A DNA stretch of 64,000 nt from Okeania sp. SIO2C9 (GTDB taxonomy: Bacteria > Cyanobacteriota > Cyanobacteriia > Cyanobacteriales > Microcoleaceae): positions 753,808 to 817,807 of the forward strand of contig NZ_JAAHGO010000012.1 in assembly GCF_010672455.1 (NCBI RefSeq), read 5' to 3'. Shown here one piece after another: positions 8,982 through 17,203 of this stretch. Made by a program: the position numbers and the translations under genes. Below the pieces are notes generated by a model. The model was not told where the DNA came from and ran no database searches. It worked only from the letters and a program-made list of their open reading frames with translations. Numbering within the stretch: the first letter of the stretch is position 1; the number at the start of each line of letters is the position of its first letter.

Positions 8982-10721
8982 ATGACACAAACACAAATTC
9001 CTTTAGAAACCAAACCACAACCGGAAAAAGCACATCCGGAGGCATGGAAATGGTATCACTACTTCGGCTATAACATAGACCACAAGGTAATCGGCATTCA
9101 ATATCTGGTTACCGCCTTCATCTTTTATCTCGTCGGTGGTCTCATGGCCATGGCTATGCGTGCGGAACTCTACACGCCAGATGCAGACTTTCTCGACCCA
9201 AATGTTTACAACTCCTTCCTGACAAATCACGGCACGATTATGATTTTCCTATGGATCGTGCCTGCTGCCATTGGAGGTTTTGGCAACTATCTGGTCCCCC
9301 TAATGGTGGGAGCTAGAGACATGGCATTTCCTAACCTCAATGCGATCGCCTTCTGGCTCAACCCAGTTGCTGGAGTATTCTTAATTGCTAGTTTGGCTTT
9401 TGGAGGGGCACAAAGCGGATGGACAGCTTATCCACCACTCAGCCTTATTACTAATAACATCGGACAAACTTTTTGGATTCTCTGCATCGTATTAGTGGGA
9501 ACTTCCTCCATAATGGGTGCGCTAAACTTTATCGTCACCATCCTCAAAATGAAAGTTCCTAGTATGAAGTGGGAACAACTACCTCTATTCTGCTGGGCAA
9601 TCTTAGCTACTTCCGTTTTGGCACTATGCTCAACTCCTGTCTTAGCAGCAGGTTTAGTACTTTTATTATTTGATATCAACTTTGGCACCGGCTTCTTTAA
9701 ACCAGAGATGGGCGGTGATGTGGTCATCTACCAGCACTTATTCTGGTTCTATTCTCACCCTGCAGTTTATCTGATGATTCTGCCAATTTTTGGCATTCTT
9801 TCAGAGGTTATTCCCGTTCATGCACGCAAAGGCATATTTGGTTATAAAGCGATCGCCTACTCCAGTCTCGCTATTTGCGTAGTAGGTTTGTTTGTATGGG
9901 TACACCATATGTTCACCAGTGGAACTCCTCCTTGGATGCGGATGTTCTTCACCATCTCAACTCTAATTGTGGCAGTTCCCACCGGAGTCAAAATCTTTAG
10001 TTGGGTAGCCACTCTCTGGGGCGGAAAAATCCGCTATACAAGTGGGATGCTGTTTGCCATTGGTCTATTAGCAATGTTCGTTATGGGTGGACTAAGTGGT
10101 GTAACTATGGGAACAGCTCCCTTCGACGTTCATGTCCATGACAGTTATTATGTAGTAGCTCACTTCCATTACGTTTTATTTGGTGGTTCAGTATTTGGTC
10201 TATATGCAGGTATCTATCACTGGTTCCCCAAAATGACAGGTCGGATGTACAACGAAACCTGGGGTCGGGTTCACTTTGTCCTGACTTTAATTGGTACAAA
10301 CCTCACTTTCTTACCCATGCACCAATTGGGTTTACAAGGAATGCCACGTCGTATTGCTATGTATGACCCTCAGTTTGAAGCTATTAACCACATCTGTACT
10401 TATGGATCAATTATTCTTGGCCTGTCTGTAATTCCATTCTTCATCAACATGGTTTGGAGTTGGATGTACGGACCAAAAGCTGATGGTAATCCTTGGGGCG
10501 GTTTATCCTTGGAGTGGACAACTAGCTCACCTCCTATAATCGAAAACTGGGAAGTGTTGCCAGTAGTTACTTATGGTCCTTATGATTTTGGCTCTAAGAA
10601 GACTCTTGGTATTCGAGAGCGCTTCAAGCTAATTTCACAAGGAAGTTCTAAAGTAAAGGAAACAGGGGTACCTGTATCTGAAGCTGAGTCTTCATCCTTT
10701 AACGATGATTCTCAGAATTAA
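8982..10721 (+). CDS. ctaD: Cytochrome c oxidase subunit I
   Basis: This is the catalytic subunit of the terminal oxidase, reducing O2 to water at the heme a3-CuB centre and pumping protons. The 579 residues carry twelve predicted membrane helices. Metal ligands are visible: the low-spin heme His in TNHGTIMIF, the His-Tyr crosslink region in FYSHPAVYLMILP, the CuB histidines in VHHMFTSG, and the heme a3 and a histidines in VVAHFHYVLFGG. HDSYYVVAHFH is intact. The length and Ser/Glu-rich C-terminal tail fit cyanobacterial CtaD. The gene is second in the ctaC-D-E set. Confidence 0.98.
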   Translation: MTQTQIPLETKPQPEKAHPEAWKWYHYFGYNIDHKVIGIQYLVTAFIFYLVGGLMAMAMRAELYTPDADFLDPNVYNSFLTNHGTIMIFLWIVPAAIGGFGNYLVPLMVGARDMAFPNLNAIAFWLNPVAGVFLIASLAFGGAQSGWTAYPPLSLITNNIGQTFWILCIVLVGTSSIMGALNFIVTILKMKVPSMKWEQLPLFCWAILATSVLALCSTPVLAAGLVLLLFDINFGTGFFKPEMGGDVVIYQHLFWFYSHPAVYLMILPIFGILSEVIPVHARKGIFGYKAIAYSSLAICVVGLFVWVHHMFTSGTPPWMRMFFTISTLIVAVPTGVKIFSWVATLWGGKIRYTSGMLFAIGLLAMFVMGGLSGVTMGTAPFDVHVHDSYYVVAHFHYVLFGGSVFGLYAGIYHWFPKMTGRMYNETWGRVHFVLTLIGTNLTFLPMHQLGLQGMPRRIAMYDPQFEAINHICTYGSIILGLSVIPFFINMVWSWMYGPKADGNPWGGLSLEWTTSSPPIIENWEVLPVVTYGPYDFGSKKTLGIRERFKLISQGSSKVKETGVPVSEAESSSFNDDSQN

Positions 10722-10948
10722 CTAGCTATCAGCTATCAGCTACGGAATTGAATATAAGTAGGTAGGTGAGAAAATTTACAACTATGTCATTGCGACGGTA
10801 ACAGCGTGGAAGGAAGCAATCTCAAGGGTTTTGACGGCATAAACATTTTGTTACATAGTGACGTTTATTCACGCCTACCTACTTAAGGAAATATTATTTC
10901 TTTTCTCTTGGTCGATTAGATATGGCGAGGTCTCCTCGCCATCCCACC
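10722..10948. other. Spacer downstream of ctaD
   Basis: Contains a copy of the GTCATTGCGAC element (about 10783-10830) and, at about 10909-10945, the nested palindrome GGTCGAT ... GGCGAGGTCTCCTCGCC that elsewhere lies inside a larger repeat. No gene is seen. Confidence 0.5.
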
Positions 10949-11179
10949 TCTAGTTGTGGTCATGTACAAGATATGCCATTAAATCTCAGAACTTTTGATT
11001 GCCCTGATTGTGGCATATCTATAGACCGCGTATGAGATGCAAGTATTAATTTAAGAAAGCGAGTGCTAATTGGCGAGGTTTCCTCAGAATGTAAGACGCA
11101 CTCAAGACATGCGGTCGGCTTGACCGTTGATGCCTGTGGACGGAGTGCTGCCGACAGTTCCGGTGGAAGCAGGAAGTAA
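10949..11179 (+). pseudogene. TnpB (IS200/IS605 type) 3' remnant
   Basis: One frame is open for about 76 codons except for a single TGA. It shows the TnpB zinc-ribbon region (SSCGHVQDMPLNLRTF, then DCPDCGISIDR), the DASINL motif that contributes to the RuvC site, and the variable tail VDACGRSAADSSGGSRK before TAA. TnpB is the RNA-guided nuclease of these elements. The N-terminal three quarters are absent, so only the 3' end remains. The 3' end of such elements normally also encodes the guide RNA scaffold, and a copy of that RNA region could be what has persisted. Confidence 0.8.
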
Positions 11180-11240
11180 ACATTAAAATATCACGCTATG
11201 TGACGTTTTATATCGGTTTTATGAAGCAGTTCATGGGCAA

Positions 11241-11366
11241 TATCAAATCCGGATAATTACTATACCCAAGTCATTGCGACTGTAACGGAGTGGAAGGAAG
11301 CAATCTCCTCAACCCCTGAGATTGCTTCCTATCGTCGCAATGACGACTGTTCAACCGGATTTTATA
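11241..11366. mobile_element. MITE-like element, TATCAAATCCGG end, carrying a GTCATTGCGAC hairpin
   Basis: The left end is TATCAAATCCGG and the right end CCGGATTTTATA. The interior is an inverted pair, GTCATTGCGACTG near the left and CGTCGCAATGAC near the right, with GGAAGCAATCTC / GAGATTGCTTCC facing each other. Flanks are CAA and TAA, so the target duplication is imperfect. Confidence 0.6.
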
Positions 11367-11425
11367 TAAGTCCTGAGATATAAACTTTCAGAAATTATTT
11401 TTGTTTATTTTAGGTACAAGAAATT

Positions 11426-12061
11426 ATGCAAGGTTCAACAATTGAAACAACTAATAATTTAGTTGATACTTCCGTCCAATCTGCGTCAGCAGAGGCAGGC
11501 CATCACGAAGAACATCAGGATTTACGAGTTTTTGGATTAATCACATTTCTTGCTTCTGAATCTTTGATGTTTGGGGGACTATTTGCTGCTTATTTAATTT
11601 ACCGAGCAAATGCCGGGGTTTGGCCTCCTGAAGAAACAGAGGTAGAGTTGTTACTGCCAACCATCAACACTATTATTCTGGTTTCTAGTAGTTTTGTGAT
11701 TCACAAAGGCGATACTGCAATCAAAAAGAACGATCTCTCAGGAATGCGTCTATGGTATATAGTTACCGCCGCCATGGGTATTATCTTTTTAGGCGGTCAG
11801 GTTTATGAGTACATGACTCTAGGTTATGGCCTGACTACTAATGTGTTTTCCAATTGTTTTTATGTGATGACTGGTTTCCACGGTCTACACGTTTTTGTTG
11901 GCGTTCTACTTATTCTCGGTGTATTGTGGCGTTCTCGTCGTGCTGGTCATTACAATGGAGAAAAGCACGTTGGTATTGAGATGGCAGAAATATATTGGCA
12001 CTTTGTTGATATTATCTGGATTGTTTTATTCACTTTGCTTTACATTTTGACTCAGATTTAA
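11426..12061 (+). CDS. ctaE: Cytochrome c oxidase subunit III
   Basis: A 211-residue, five-helix type subunit III, the length usual for cyanobacteria. It stabilises the catalytic core and the proton uptake path. Family features are visible: LITFLASESLMFGGLFAAY near the N terminus, GFHGLHVFVGVLL in the middle and IYWHFVDIIWIVLF at the end. The start ATG is preceded by an AT-rich leader without a strong Shine-Dalgarno sequence. It closes the ctaC-D-E set, separated from ctaD by 704 bp of repeats including a TnpB remnant. Co-transcription across that distance is not certain. Confidence 0.96.
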   Translation: MQGSTIETTNNLVDTSVQSASAEAGHHEEHQDLRVFGLITFLASESLMFGGLFAAYLIYRANAGVWPPEETEVELLLPTINTIILVSSSFVIHKGDTAIKKNDLSGMRLWYIVTAAMGIIFLGGQVYEYMTLGYGLTTNVFSNCFYVMTGFHGLHVFVGVLLILGVLWRSRRAGHYNGEKHVGIEMAEIYWHFVDIIWIVLFTLLYILTQI

Positions 12062-12493
12062 AGAAGCACCTCAGCGGTCAGCAATCAGCTATCGGCTTCT
12101 CTGGCGCGCCTTTTCAAATAAGCGTGGGGTACTTAAACCCTTGAAATTTTAGCGCTCCAGCTAAATGCTGTTTGCGGAACATTCCGGAACGGAAAAGCTA
12201 ATAGCTAGTTAATGTCTACGCGAAGGAGTTTACTGTCGCTACACTTGCGTTGCATTTGAAAAATTATACACCATTTGTAGGGGTTAACGGCCGTTAACCC
12301 CTACTATATTTTGTGGTTATATAGAATCCGGGGTTATACAGTTTCTCTCAAGAATAATTCGACCTATTTTCCAAGTGTGTAAATAAATTATGAACTTTCC
12401 CAACATCAACAGAAAAACTATCACATTTTTTCTTTAAAAGTTTAGCTAAAGTAACACAACGGACGACTGTCATCTCCCCTGATTTTTCACTAT
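12062..12493. other. Spacer between ctaE and the araC-like gene
   Basis: Genes converge here. The region contains a CGGAACATTCCGGAACGG-type repeat near 12173, a 28-bp perfect palindrome at 12277, and an AT-rich stretch ahead of the minus-strand stop. No gene is seen. Confidence 0.5.
12277..12304. terminator. 28-bp perfect palindrome, probable bidirectional terminator
   Basis: The half-site GTAGGGGTTAACGG is followed directly by its exact complement, then TATATTTT. It lies between two convergent genes (ctaE and the AraC-type regulator). With no loop it would fold as a hairpin or cruciform. It also belongs to the class of short palindromes that recur in the window. Confidence 0.5.
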
Positions 12494-13501
12494 CTATGCC
12501 TTCTTTCCCAACGTCTCTGAAGGCAACTCCCCAAACATGGTTTTGTAATCTCTAGTAAAATGACATGGACTGTAAAAGCCAAATTCACTGGCGAGGATAG
12601 CGATCGTACAACTTTCTGGATCGCTTGCCTTCAGGTGTCGTCGCACTGCATTGAGTCGTTGCACCTTGAGATAACGCATCGGACTCAAGCCAAATAAGTC
12701 CTGAAAACCATAAGATAAGGCACGACTGCTAGATCCTAAATTTTCAGCTAGTTGTTTTAAAGTCAAAGGTGTTTCCAAGTGTGCTAACATTTTTTGCTCT
12801 GCTTGGGCAATCAACTTTGCTCTTCGGGAAGGTTTGAGGAAAGACTTGGAATTTAACTTGATGGGAATGTGACTAATCAACAAAGGAACTAAATCATCAG
12901 TAATGAGTTTCTCAATATGAGGGTTTTGAAACCAAGTCGGTTGGTGTACTGCTAACCAAAATACTTGTTTCAGATAATCTTTAATTTCTTGAATCCCAGT
13001 TAGAGGTAAATTCACATGATTTTTTCTCCGGAAATTATCGTCTAGATCGTGGCGCTGTAGTTGGTCTGCATAAGTATGAAAAGTTTGAATAGGTATAGAA
13101 ATTTGTGTCACCGTTCCACCTTGAGGAAATATTATGTCTGCTTCGATGTTATTCAAAGCAAAAACAGTCCTTTTAGGTTTTATAGGGTGACGGAAGGAGT
13201 AATATTCCTTTTCATTCTCAGACCAAACTATCGCAAAAGAGATGCATCCCTTTGTACCATCACCCGAAAATTGAATCCCTTGGTTCACCTGATTACATAC
13301 GAAAAATATGTCACCAACCTGAATCGACAAAAACTCAGCTTGAACAGAACCGGGAGTGAGTTGTATTATTTCCTTATTTTTATAGTTAGAAAACTCTTTG
13401 AAATGCTCCACATATGTAAATGATTTGGAGATAATCTTCGGATTGCCTATCCCAGGATCATCTTGAGTCTGGGTAGTTTTACTATTTTTTATATTCATCA
13501 A
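12494..13501 (-). CDS. AraC-family transcriptional regulator
   Basis: 335 residues. The C-terminal 100 residues hold the paired helix-turn-helix DNA-binding region: first helix pair in TLKQLAENLGSSSRALSYGF, then the linker GLSPMRYLKVQRLNAVRRHL, and the second in IAILASEFGFYSPCHFTRDY followed by the FGELPS ending. The N-terminal 200 residues form a sensor region I cannot assign to a ligand. There is no membrane segment. It is transcribed away from the metallophosphoesterase-sulfatase-FGE genes across a 462-bp gap, so it is a reasonable candidate regulator of them, which is inference only. Confidence 0.9.
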   Translation of the reverse strand: MMNIKNSKTTQTQDDPGIGNPKIISKSFTYVEHFKEFSNYKNKEIIQLTPGSVQAEFLSIQVGDIFFVCNQVNQGIQFSGDGTKGCISFAIVWSENEKEYYSFRHPIKPKRTVFALNNIEADIIFPQGGTVTQISIPIQTFHTYADQLQRHDLDDNFRRKNHVNLPLTGIQEIKDYLKQVFWLAVHQPTWFQNPHIEKLITDDLVPLLISHIPIKLNSKSFLKPSRRAKLIAQAEQKMLAHLETPLTLKQLAENLGSSSRALSYGFQDLFGLSPMRYLKVQRLNAVRRHLKASDPESCTIAILASEFGFYSPCHFTRDYKTMFGELPSETLGKKA

Positions 13502-13963
13502 TCAACTTACTTTTACATCACTCCATCAAAAAAAAACAATCAAAGAAAATATAAGTAAAACTAATATCAACTTCAACTTAGTTATTTAATTTGTATAACT
13601 GAGAAAGTTTCAATTTTTGATTATCCACAGAGATAGACTACCACTAAACTAATCTTCAAGTCTTTGAATTACTCTGTTGTGCTACGGAGTGGGTATGAAA
13701 TATCCTAATTAGATTTTCGATTAATAAATTCAAAGAAGTCCAATTCAGTCCAGGTGATAGGGTTCCGATGCAGCGATCGGGACTCTACAACCCCTCCCAA
13801 GGCCATCCAGATTGTGTTTTGGGAGGTGCTCAAAAGTGTTCAGGACTTACGCAGTGCCGCTATATATAGCTTATAAATTGGTAGTAACTCTGGATATACC
13901 CAATACATTTAGTGTAGCTGCCTAATTCCTGATGTTTCTAACCCCTTTTATGAGGTTTTATCG
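13502..13963. promoter_or_regulatory. Divergent intergenic region before the phosphoesterase gene
   Basis: AT-rich near the regulator start and less so towards 13963. It contains one GCGATCGG-like HIP1 variant and no obvious repeats of the families seen elsewhere. It presumably holds promoters for the araC-like gene and for the plus-strand cluster. GAGG precedes the ATG at 13964. Confidence 0.45.
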
Positions 13964-15349
13964 ATGTTTTTCAACAGTATTTTTAACCAGATTTGCAGGA
14001 TGTTTGCGGTGTTTGCGATCGCACTCTCCCTCTTCCTTAATACTGCCATTTCATCGGCAATAGCCCAAACTGCCGAACCAGAGACGTTCAACGTGTGGGT
14101 TGCCGGCGACGCACACATAACTACGGACAGCCTGTATGGCATTGAATCCCTGAAGCTGGCCTTACGACAGTCGGAAGGTTACTGGTCGCCCTTCTTTGTA
14201 GAAGAAGAGAAAGACGGGGTGTTTCTCCCGGTTCCCGCCATCAATTGGGACATCATGCTCAACCTTGGCGACTATAGTTCTTCGGGGTTCTTCCCCAACG
14301 ATGAGGAGGGTCGCATGGTTGTAGACCAGTACAAGGCCTTGACAAAGCACTACCGTGAAGACGTTTATAGCGTCATCGGCAACCATGATGCCAACTATTA
14401 CGACCAAGGCCCTGGTTCCTGGTTCAGCAAATGGATCGATCCCCTGGGTGAGAACACAGAATTTTCGGGTGTCAATCCTGAGCTGCGTCGCTTTCCAGTT
14501 ACAGGAACTTGGGAACATTACAAGTTTGAAGCAGGTAATGTCCTGTTTCTGATGCTAGCTGACCGAAACGATGTGTCCAATCCAGTCGGTCGGGGCAACA
14601 GTGAAGACCATGAGTTTGGAGGATTCCCCTCTGGTGCTGTGACACGTGATACATTTAACTGGTGGAAGCAACAAATTGAAGATAACCCAGAAAAGATCAT
14701 TATCACCGCGCACCATCACGCTCTCAAGGGCACAACCACGACATCAGGTTTCGATGACCCCAGTATTCACCCAGGCGATGGGATTGGAGGCTATCTGGCT
14801 TACATTATCGAGAACGAGAATCCAGAGGAATTCCAGTGTACGGTATACACTGACTCGCCTGGGCTTGAGGACCCCGACTACCCCTGTGAGGAAATCATCG
14901 GTCTCGGGCCTTTCGAGCAATATCTTGAGGATTATTATCAGGAGCACGGAGAACCCGCCATCGACCTGTGGCTGGGTGCTCATTCCCATAGCTATCCAGG
15001 AGAAGTTGTTAATGGCAAAGGGATGACTGCAAAACGTTGGGGTGTCACCTTCCTTCAGGTGGGGGGTCTGACTCATTACTATTCCGCAGGTGTGCCCTTG
15101 AGCCGATGGCTCGGCTTCACTGATGGCAGTCAGTCGTTGGATATCCGCATGTATATTCATCGGGCTCCTTATTACTCCTTCATTAATCCAGAGGTAGCGG
15201 AGGAGGAAGATATTCCTCTTCCCTATACCGATGTTCCCAAAGGAGCCATTAAGGAAAATGGCTGGTATGAGCAGCCGGAAACATACACGATCCAGTTGCG
15301 TCGTAAATTCGAGGCACCAGACCCAGATACCAGACCTGCAAAAACTTGA
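13964..15349 (+). CDS. Secreted calcineurin-like metallophosphoesterase
   Basis: 461 residues with an N-terminal signal peptide (hydrophobic core FAIALSLFLNTAISSAIAQ, probable cleavage after AIA or AQT near 37), so it acts outside the cytoplasm. Metal-binding motifs of the metallophosphoesterase fold occur in order: VAGDAH, LNLGDYSSSG, GNHD in VIGNHDANYY, the HHHA site in ITAHHHAL, and GAHSHSY near the C terminus. Substrate is unknown; phosphate ester scavenging is a reasonable guess. Its base composition and codon choice (many CTG, GGC and GAC codons) are GC-richer than the flanking genes but like the next gene, suggesting that the two arrived together. GAGG lies just before the start in a leader (ATGAGGTTTTAT) that the sulfatase gene also has. 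Confidence 0.9.
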   Translation: MFFNSIFNQICRMFAVFAIALSLFLNTAISSAIAQTAEPETFNVWVAGDAHITTDSLYGIESLKLALRQSEGYWSPFFVEEEKDGVFLPVPAINWDIMLNLGDYSSSGFFPNDEEGRMVVDQYKALTKHYREDVYSVIGNHDANYYDQGPGSWFSKWIDPLGENTEFSGVNPELRRFPVTGTWEHYKFEAGNVLFLMLADRNDVSNPVGRGNSEDHEFGGFPSGAVTRDTFNWWKQQIEDNPEKIIITAHHHALKGTTTTSGFDDPSIHPGDGIGGYLAYIIENENPEEFQCTVYTDSPGLEDPDYPCEEIIGLGPFEQYLEDYYQEHGEPAIDLWLGAHSHSYPGEVVNGKGMTAKRWGVTFLQVGGLTHYYSAGVPLSRWLGFTDGSQSLDIRMYIHRAPYYSFINPEVAEEEDIPLPYTDVPKGAIKENGWYEQPETYTIQLRRKFEAPDPDTRPAKT

Positions 15350-15356
15350 AGGTCTG

Positions 15357-15413
15357 ATTTATAGAAAATCATAGATTTATATAGATAATCATAGGTTTAT
15401 AAGAATGGCAAAG
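15357..15413. repeat. 53-bp dispersed repeat, copy 2
   Basis: Near-exact second copy of the stretch at 8661-8713, sharing AATCATAGATTTATATAGAT and flanking bases. It sits between the phosphoesterase and sulfatase genes. The rest of this spacer (to 15569) is GC-richer and carries no gene I recognise. Confidence 0.8.
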
Positions 15414-15569
15414 CCCGCCTCAACTGATGCAAGGAACTCACTAGCTGTTTTATACAGCCCAAATCTGAGGTTCTTGTTTGATCATTCCTAATAGCGAAGG
15501 AAGGAGTTAGGTGGGCAATACCCGTTCTAGGGATCTACCCAAGTACAAAGTTTTGTTTATGAGGTTTTA

Positions 15570-17048
15570 TTGATTTGGAAAGGGATTGTGGGGGGTGCGA
15601 TCGCAATCTCTCTCTTCCTCAGCACGACGATCCTGCGAGTCATGGCAGAAGAGGCCCCTTCTCGCCCCAACATCCTGTATTTCCAGGTTGACAACCTGGG
15701 GTTTGGCGAAATTGGTACCTACGGTGGTGGCATCCTGCGCGGCACTGCAACACCCCGTATCGATCAGTTTGCCACAGAAGGATTCAAGCTACTGAATTTT
15801 GCACCCGAGTCCCAATGCACGCCCTCGCGCTCGGCTATCATGACTGGTCGCTACTCCATTCGTTCTGGAACGCACACTGTTGCATTACCAGGATTGCCTA
15901 ATGGAATCGTTGCCTGGGAAAAAACTATGGGCGACGTGCTGTCGGCAGCCGGATATAACAACTACATTGTAGGGAAGTGGCACATTGGTGACACACCAGG
16001 TCGGTTTCCCACAGATCACGGCTTCCTGCACTGGTATGGTATTCCCCGCAGCTATGACGAAAGTTTGTATTTTGAAGACCCCTTCTACGATCCCGAACGC
16101 GACCCCGGCTCTCATGTGGTAGAATCAGTCCAGGGAGGAGAGTTAACAGAACACGCTCTCCTGACTGTCGATGTCAAACGCAACCTGGATCTCGAATACA
16201 TGACGCACGCCAAGAAATGGATGCAGGAAAGCAAGGATGCTGGTAAACCCTTCTTCATGTATTTCAACCACAGCCTGATGCACATGCCTATTGTTCCCCG
16301 AGAGGAGTTCAAAGGCGCGACAGGGTACGGCGACAACGCTGATAGTCTCATGGAGTTGGATAGCGATTTCGGTGAAATGCTCGACTATTTGGAGCAACTC
16401 GGCCTTGCCGATAATACAATCGTCGTGTTCGCAGGCGAAAACGGTCCGGAGGAAGCCATAGAGTGGCGTGGCAACCCGGGGTTCTTTGAAGGTTCTTACT
16501 TTGCTGGCAGCGAAGGGAATCTGCGTACCCCCTGCATCATTCGCTATCCAGGCAAAGTGCCGTCAAATCGTGAGAGTGATGAGATCGTTCATATCACCGA
16601 TATGTTCACGACTTTAATTCGCTGGGCAGGGGCGGAAATCCCCGACGATCGGATAATTGATGGGCAAGATCAGCGAGATTTCTTCGAGGATAAGACAGAG
16701 GAGTCAGCCAGAGAGGGCTTCCCCTACTGGAACGGCCCCGACCTTTATGGTATCAAGTGGCATCACTATAAGGCTAAGTTCGTCGATCAGAAATACATGT
16801 TCGATCCGGCTTTGAAACTGCCAATTCCCAATCTGATCAATTTGAAAGAAGATCCCAAGGAACGCATCCCAAATAATCCTCGCTACTATTGGGCATCATA
16901 TCACGTATTCAGCATATTGGGTGACTTCCAGGAAAGTGTGGAAAAGGAACCGTTGATTCCTGCAGGTGCTCCTCTGGACGCGACACCTGACGATTATTTG
17001 CCAGAATCATCGCCTCAACTGTCTCAAATCAATTTTCCTCCGTCTTAA
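15570..17048 (+). CDS. Secreted type I sulfatase (formylglycine-dependent)
   Basis: 492 residues of the alkaline-phosphatase-like sulfatase fold. The sulfatase signature is visible as CTPSRSAIMTGRYSIRSG. Cys83 in CxPxR is the residue that must be converted to formylglycine for activity, and the maturing enzyme is encoded immediately downstream. GKWHIGD supplies conserved Lys and His, and GENGPEE is the C-terminal metal site region. A signal peptide covers about residues 1-26, so the protein is exported. The start is TTG: the preceding ATGAGGTTTTAT matches the leader of the phosphoesterase gene, and no ATG lies nearby in frame. Substrate is unknown; sulfated polysaccharides or sulfate esters are typical for the family. 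Composition is GC-rich like the phosphoesterase gene. Confidence 0.93.
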   Translation: MIWKGIVGGAIAISLFLSTTILRVMAEEAPSRPNILYFQVDNLGFGEIGTYGGGILRGTATPRIDQFATEGFKLLNFAPESQCTPSRSAIMTGRYSIRSGTHTVALPGLPNGIVAWEKTMGDVLSAAGYNNYIVGKWHIGDTPGRFPTDHGFLHWYGIPRSYDESLYFEDPFYDPERDPGSHVVESVQGGELTEHALLTVDVKRNLDLEYMTHAKKWMQESKDAGKPFFMYFNHSLMHMPIVPREEFKGATGYGDNADSLMELDSDFGEMLDYLEQLGLADNTIVVFAGENGPEEAIEWRGNPGFFEGSYFAGSEGNLRTPCIIRYPGKVPSNRESDEIVHITDMFTTLIRWAGAEIPDDRIIDGQDQRDFFEDKTEESAREGFPYWNGPDLYGIKWHHYKAKFVDQKYMFDPALKLPIPNLINLKEDPKERIPNNPRYYWASYHVFSILGDFQESVEKEPLIPAGAPLDATPDDYLPESSPQLSQINFPPS

Positions 17049-17053
17049 AATAA

Positions 17054-17093
17054 TAGCCTCCCAAGGGTTGTGATCCTCTCCCTTTGGGAGCTA
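17054..17093. terminator. Hairpin after the sulfatase gene
   Basis: CTCCCAAGGG pairs with CCCTTTGGGAG (one bulged T) a few bases after the sulfatase stop. No clean T-tract follows, so termination would be partial. Confidence 0.5.
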
Positions 17094-17135
17094 TCGATTA
17101 CGCAAAAGTCCGTAGGATTTTTGCCAACAATGAGA

Positions 17136-17175
17136 ATTCTCTGTTCAAAGCCATTCTGCACCTTGAACAGAGAAT
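17136..17175. promoter_or_regulatory. Strong hairpin in the leader of the FGE gene
   Basis: A perfect 13-bp stem (ATTCTCTGTTCAA / TTGAACAGAGAAT) with a 14-nt loop ends 28 bp before the FGE start codon. It could be a second terminator, an attenuator or an mRNA stabiliser. Confidence 0.5.
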
Positions 17176-17203
17176 ATTGTATTATCGAAATATCAAGCAT
17201 TTT

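Noticed and set aside
13061-13423. Open frame opposite the AraC-type gene
   Set aside because: It is a shadow of a well-supported gene on the other strand.
14646-15026. Overlapping frames within the phosphoesterase gene
   Set aside because: They come from the GC-rich composition of a real gene. The metallophosphoesterase motifs are all in the chosen frame.
17084-17203. Upstream TTG start for the FGE gene
   Set aside because: It would cover two hairpins and put 40 polar residues before the signal peptide.
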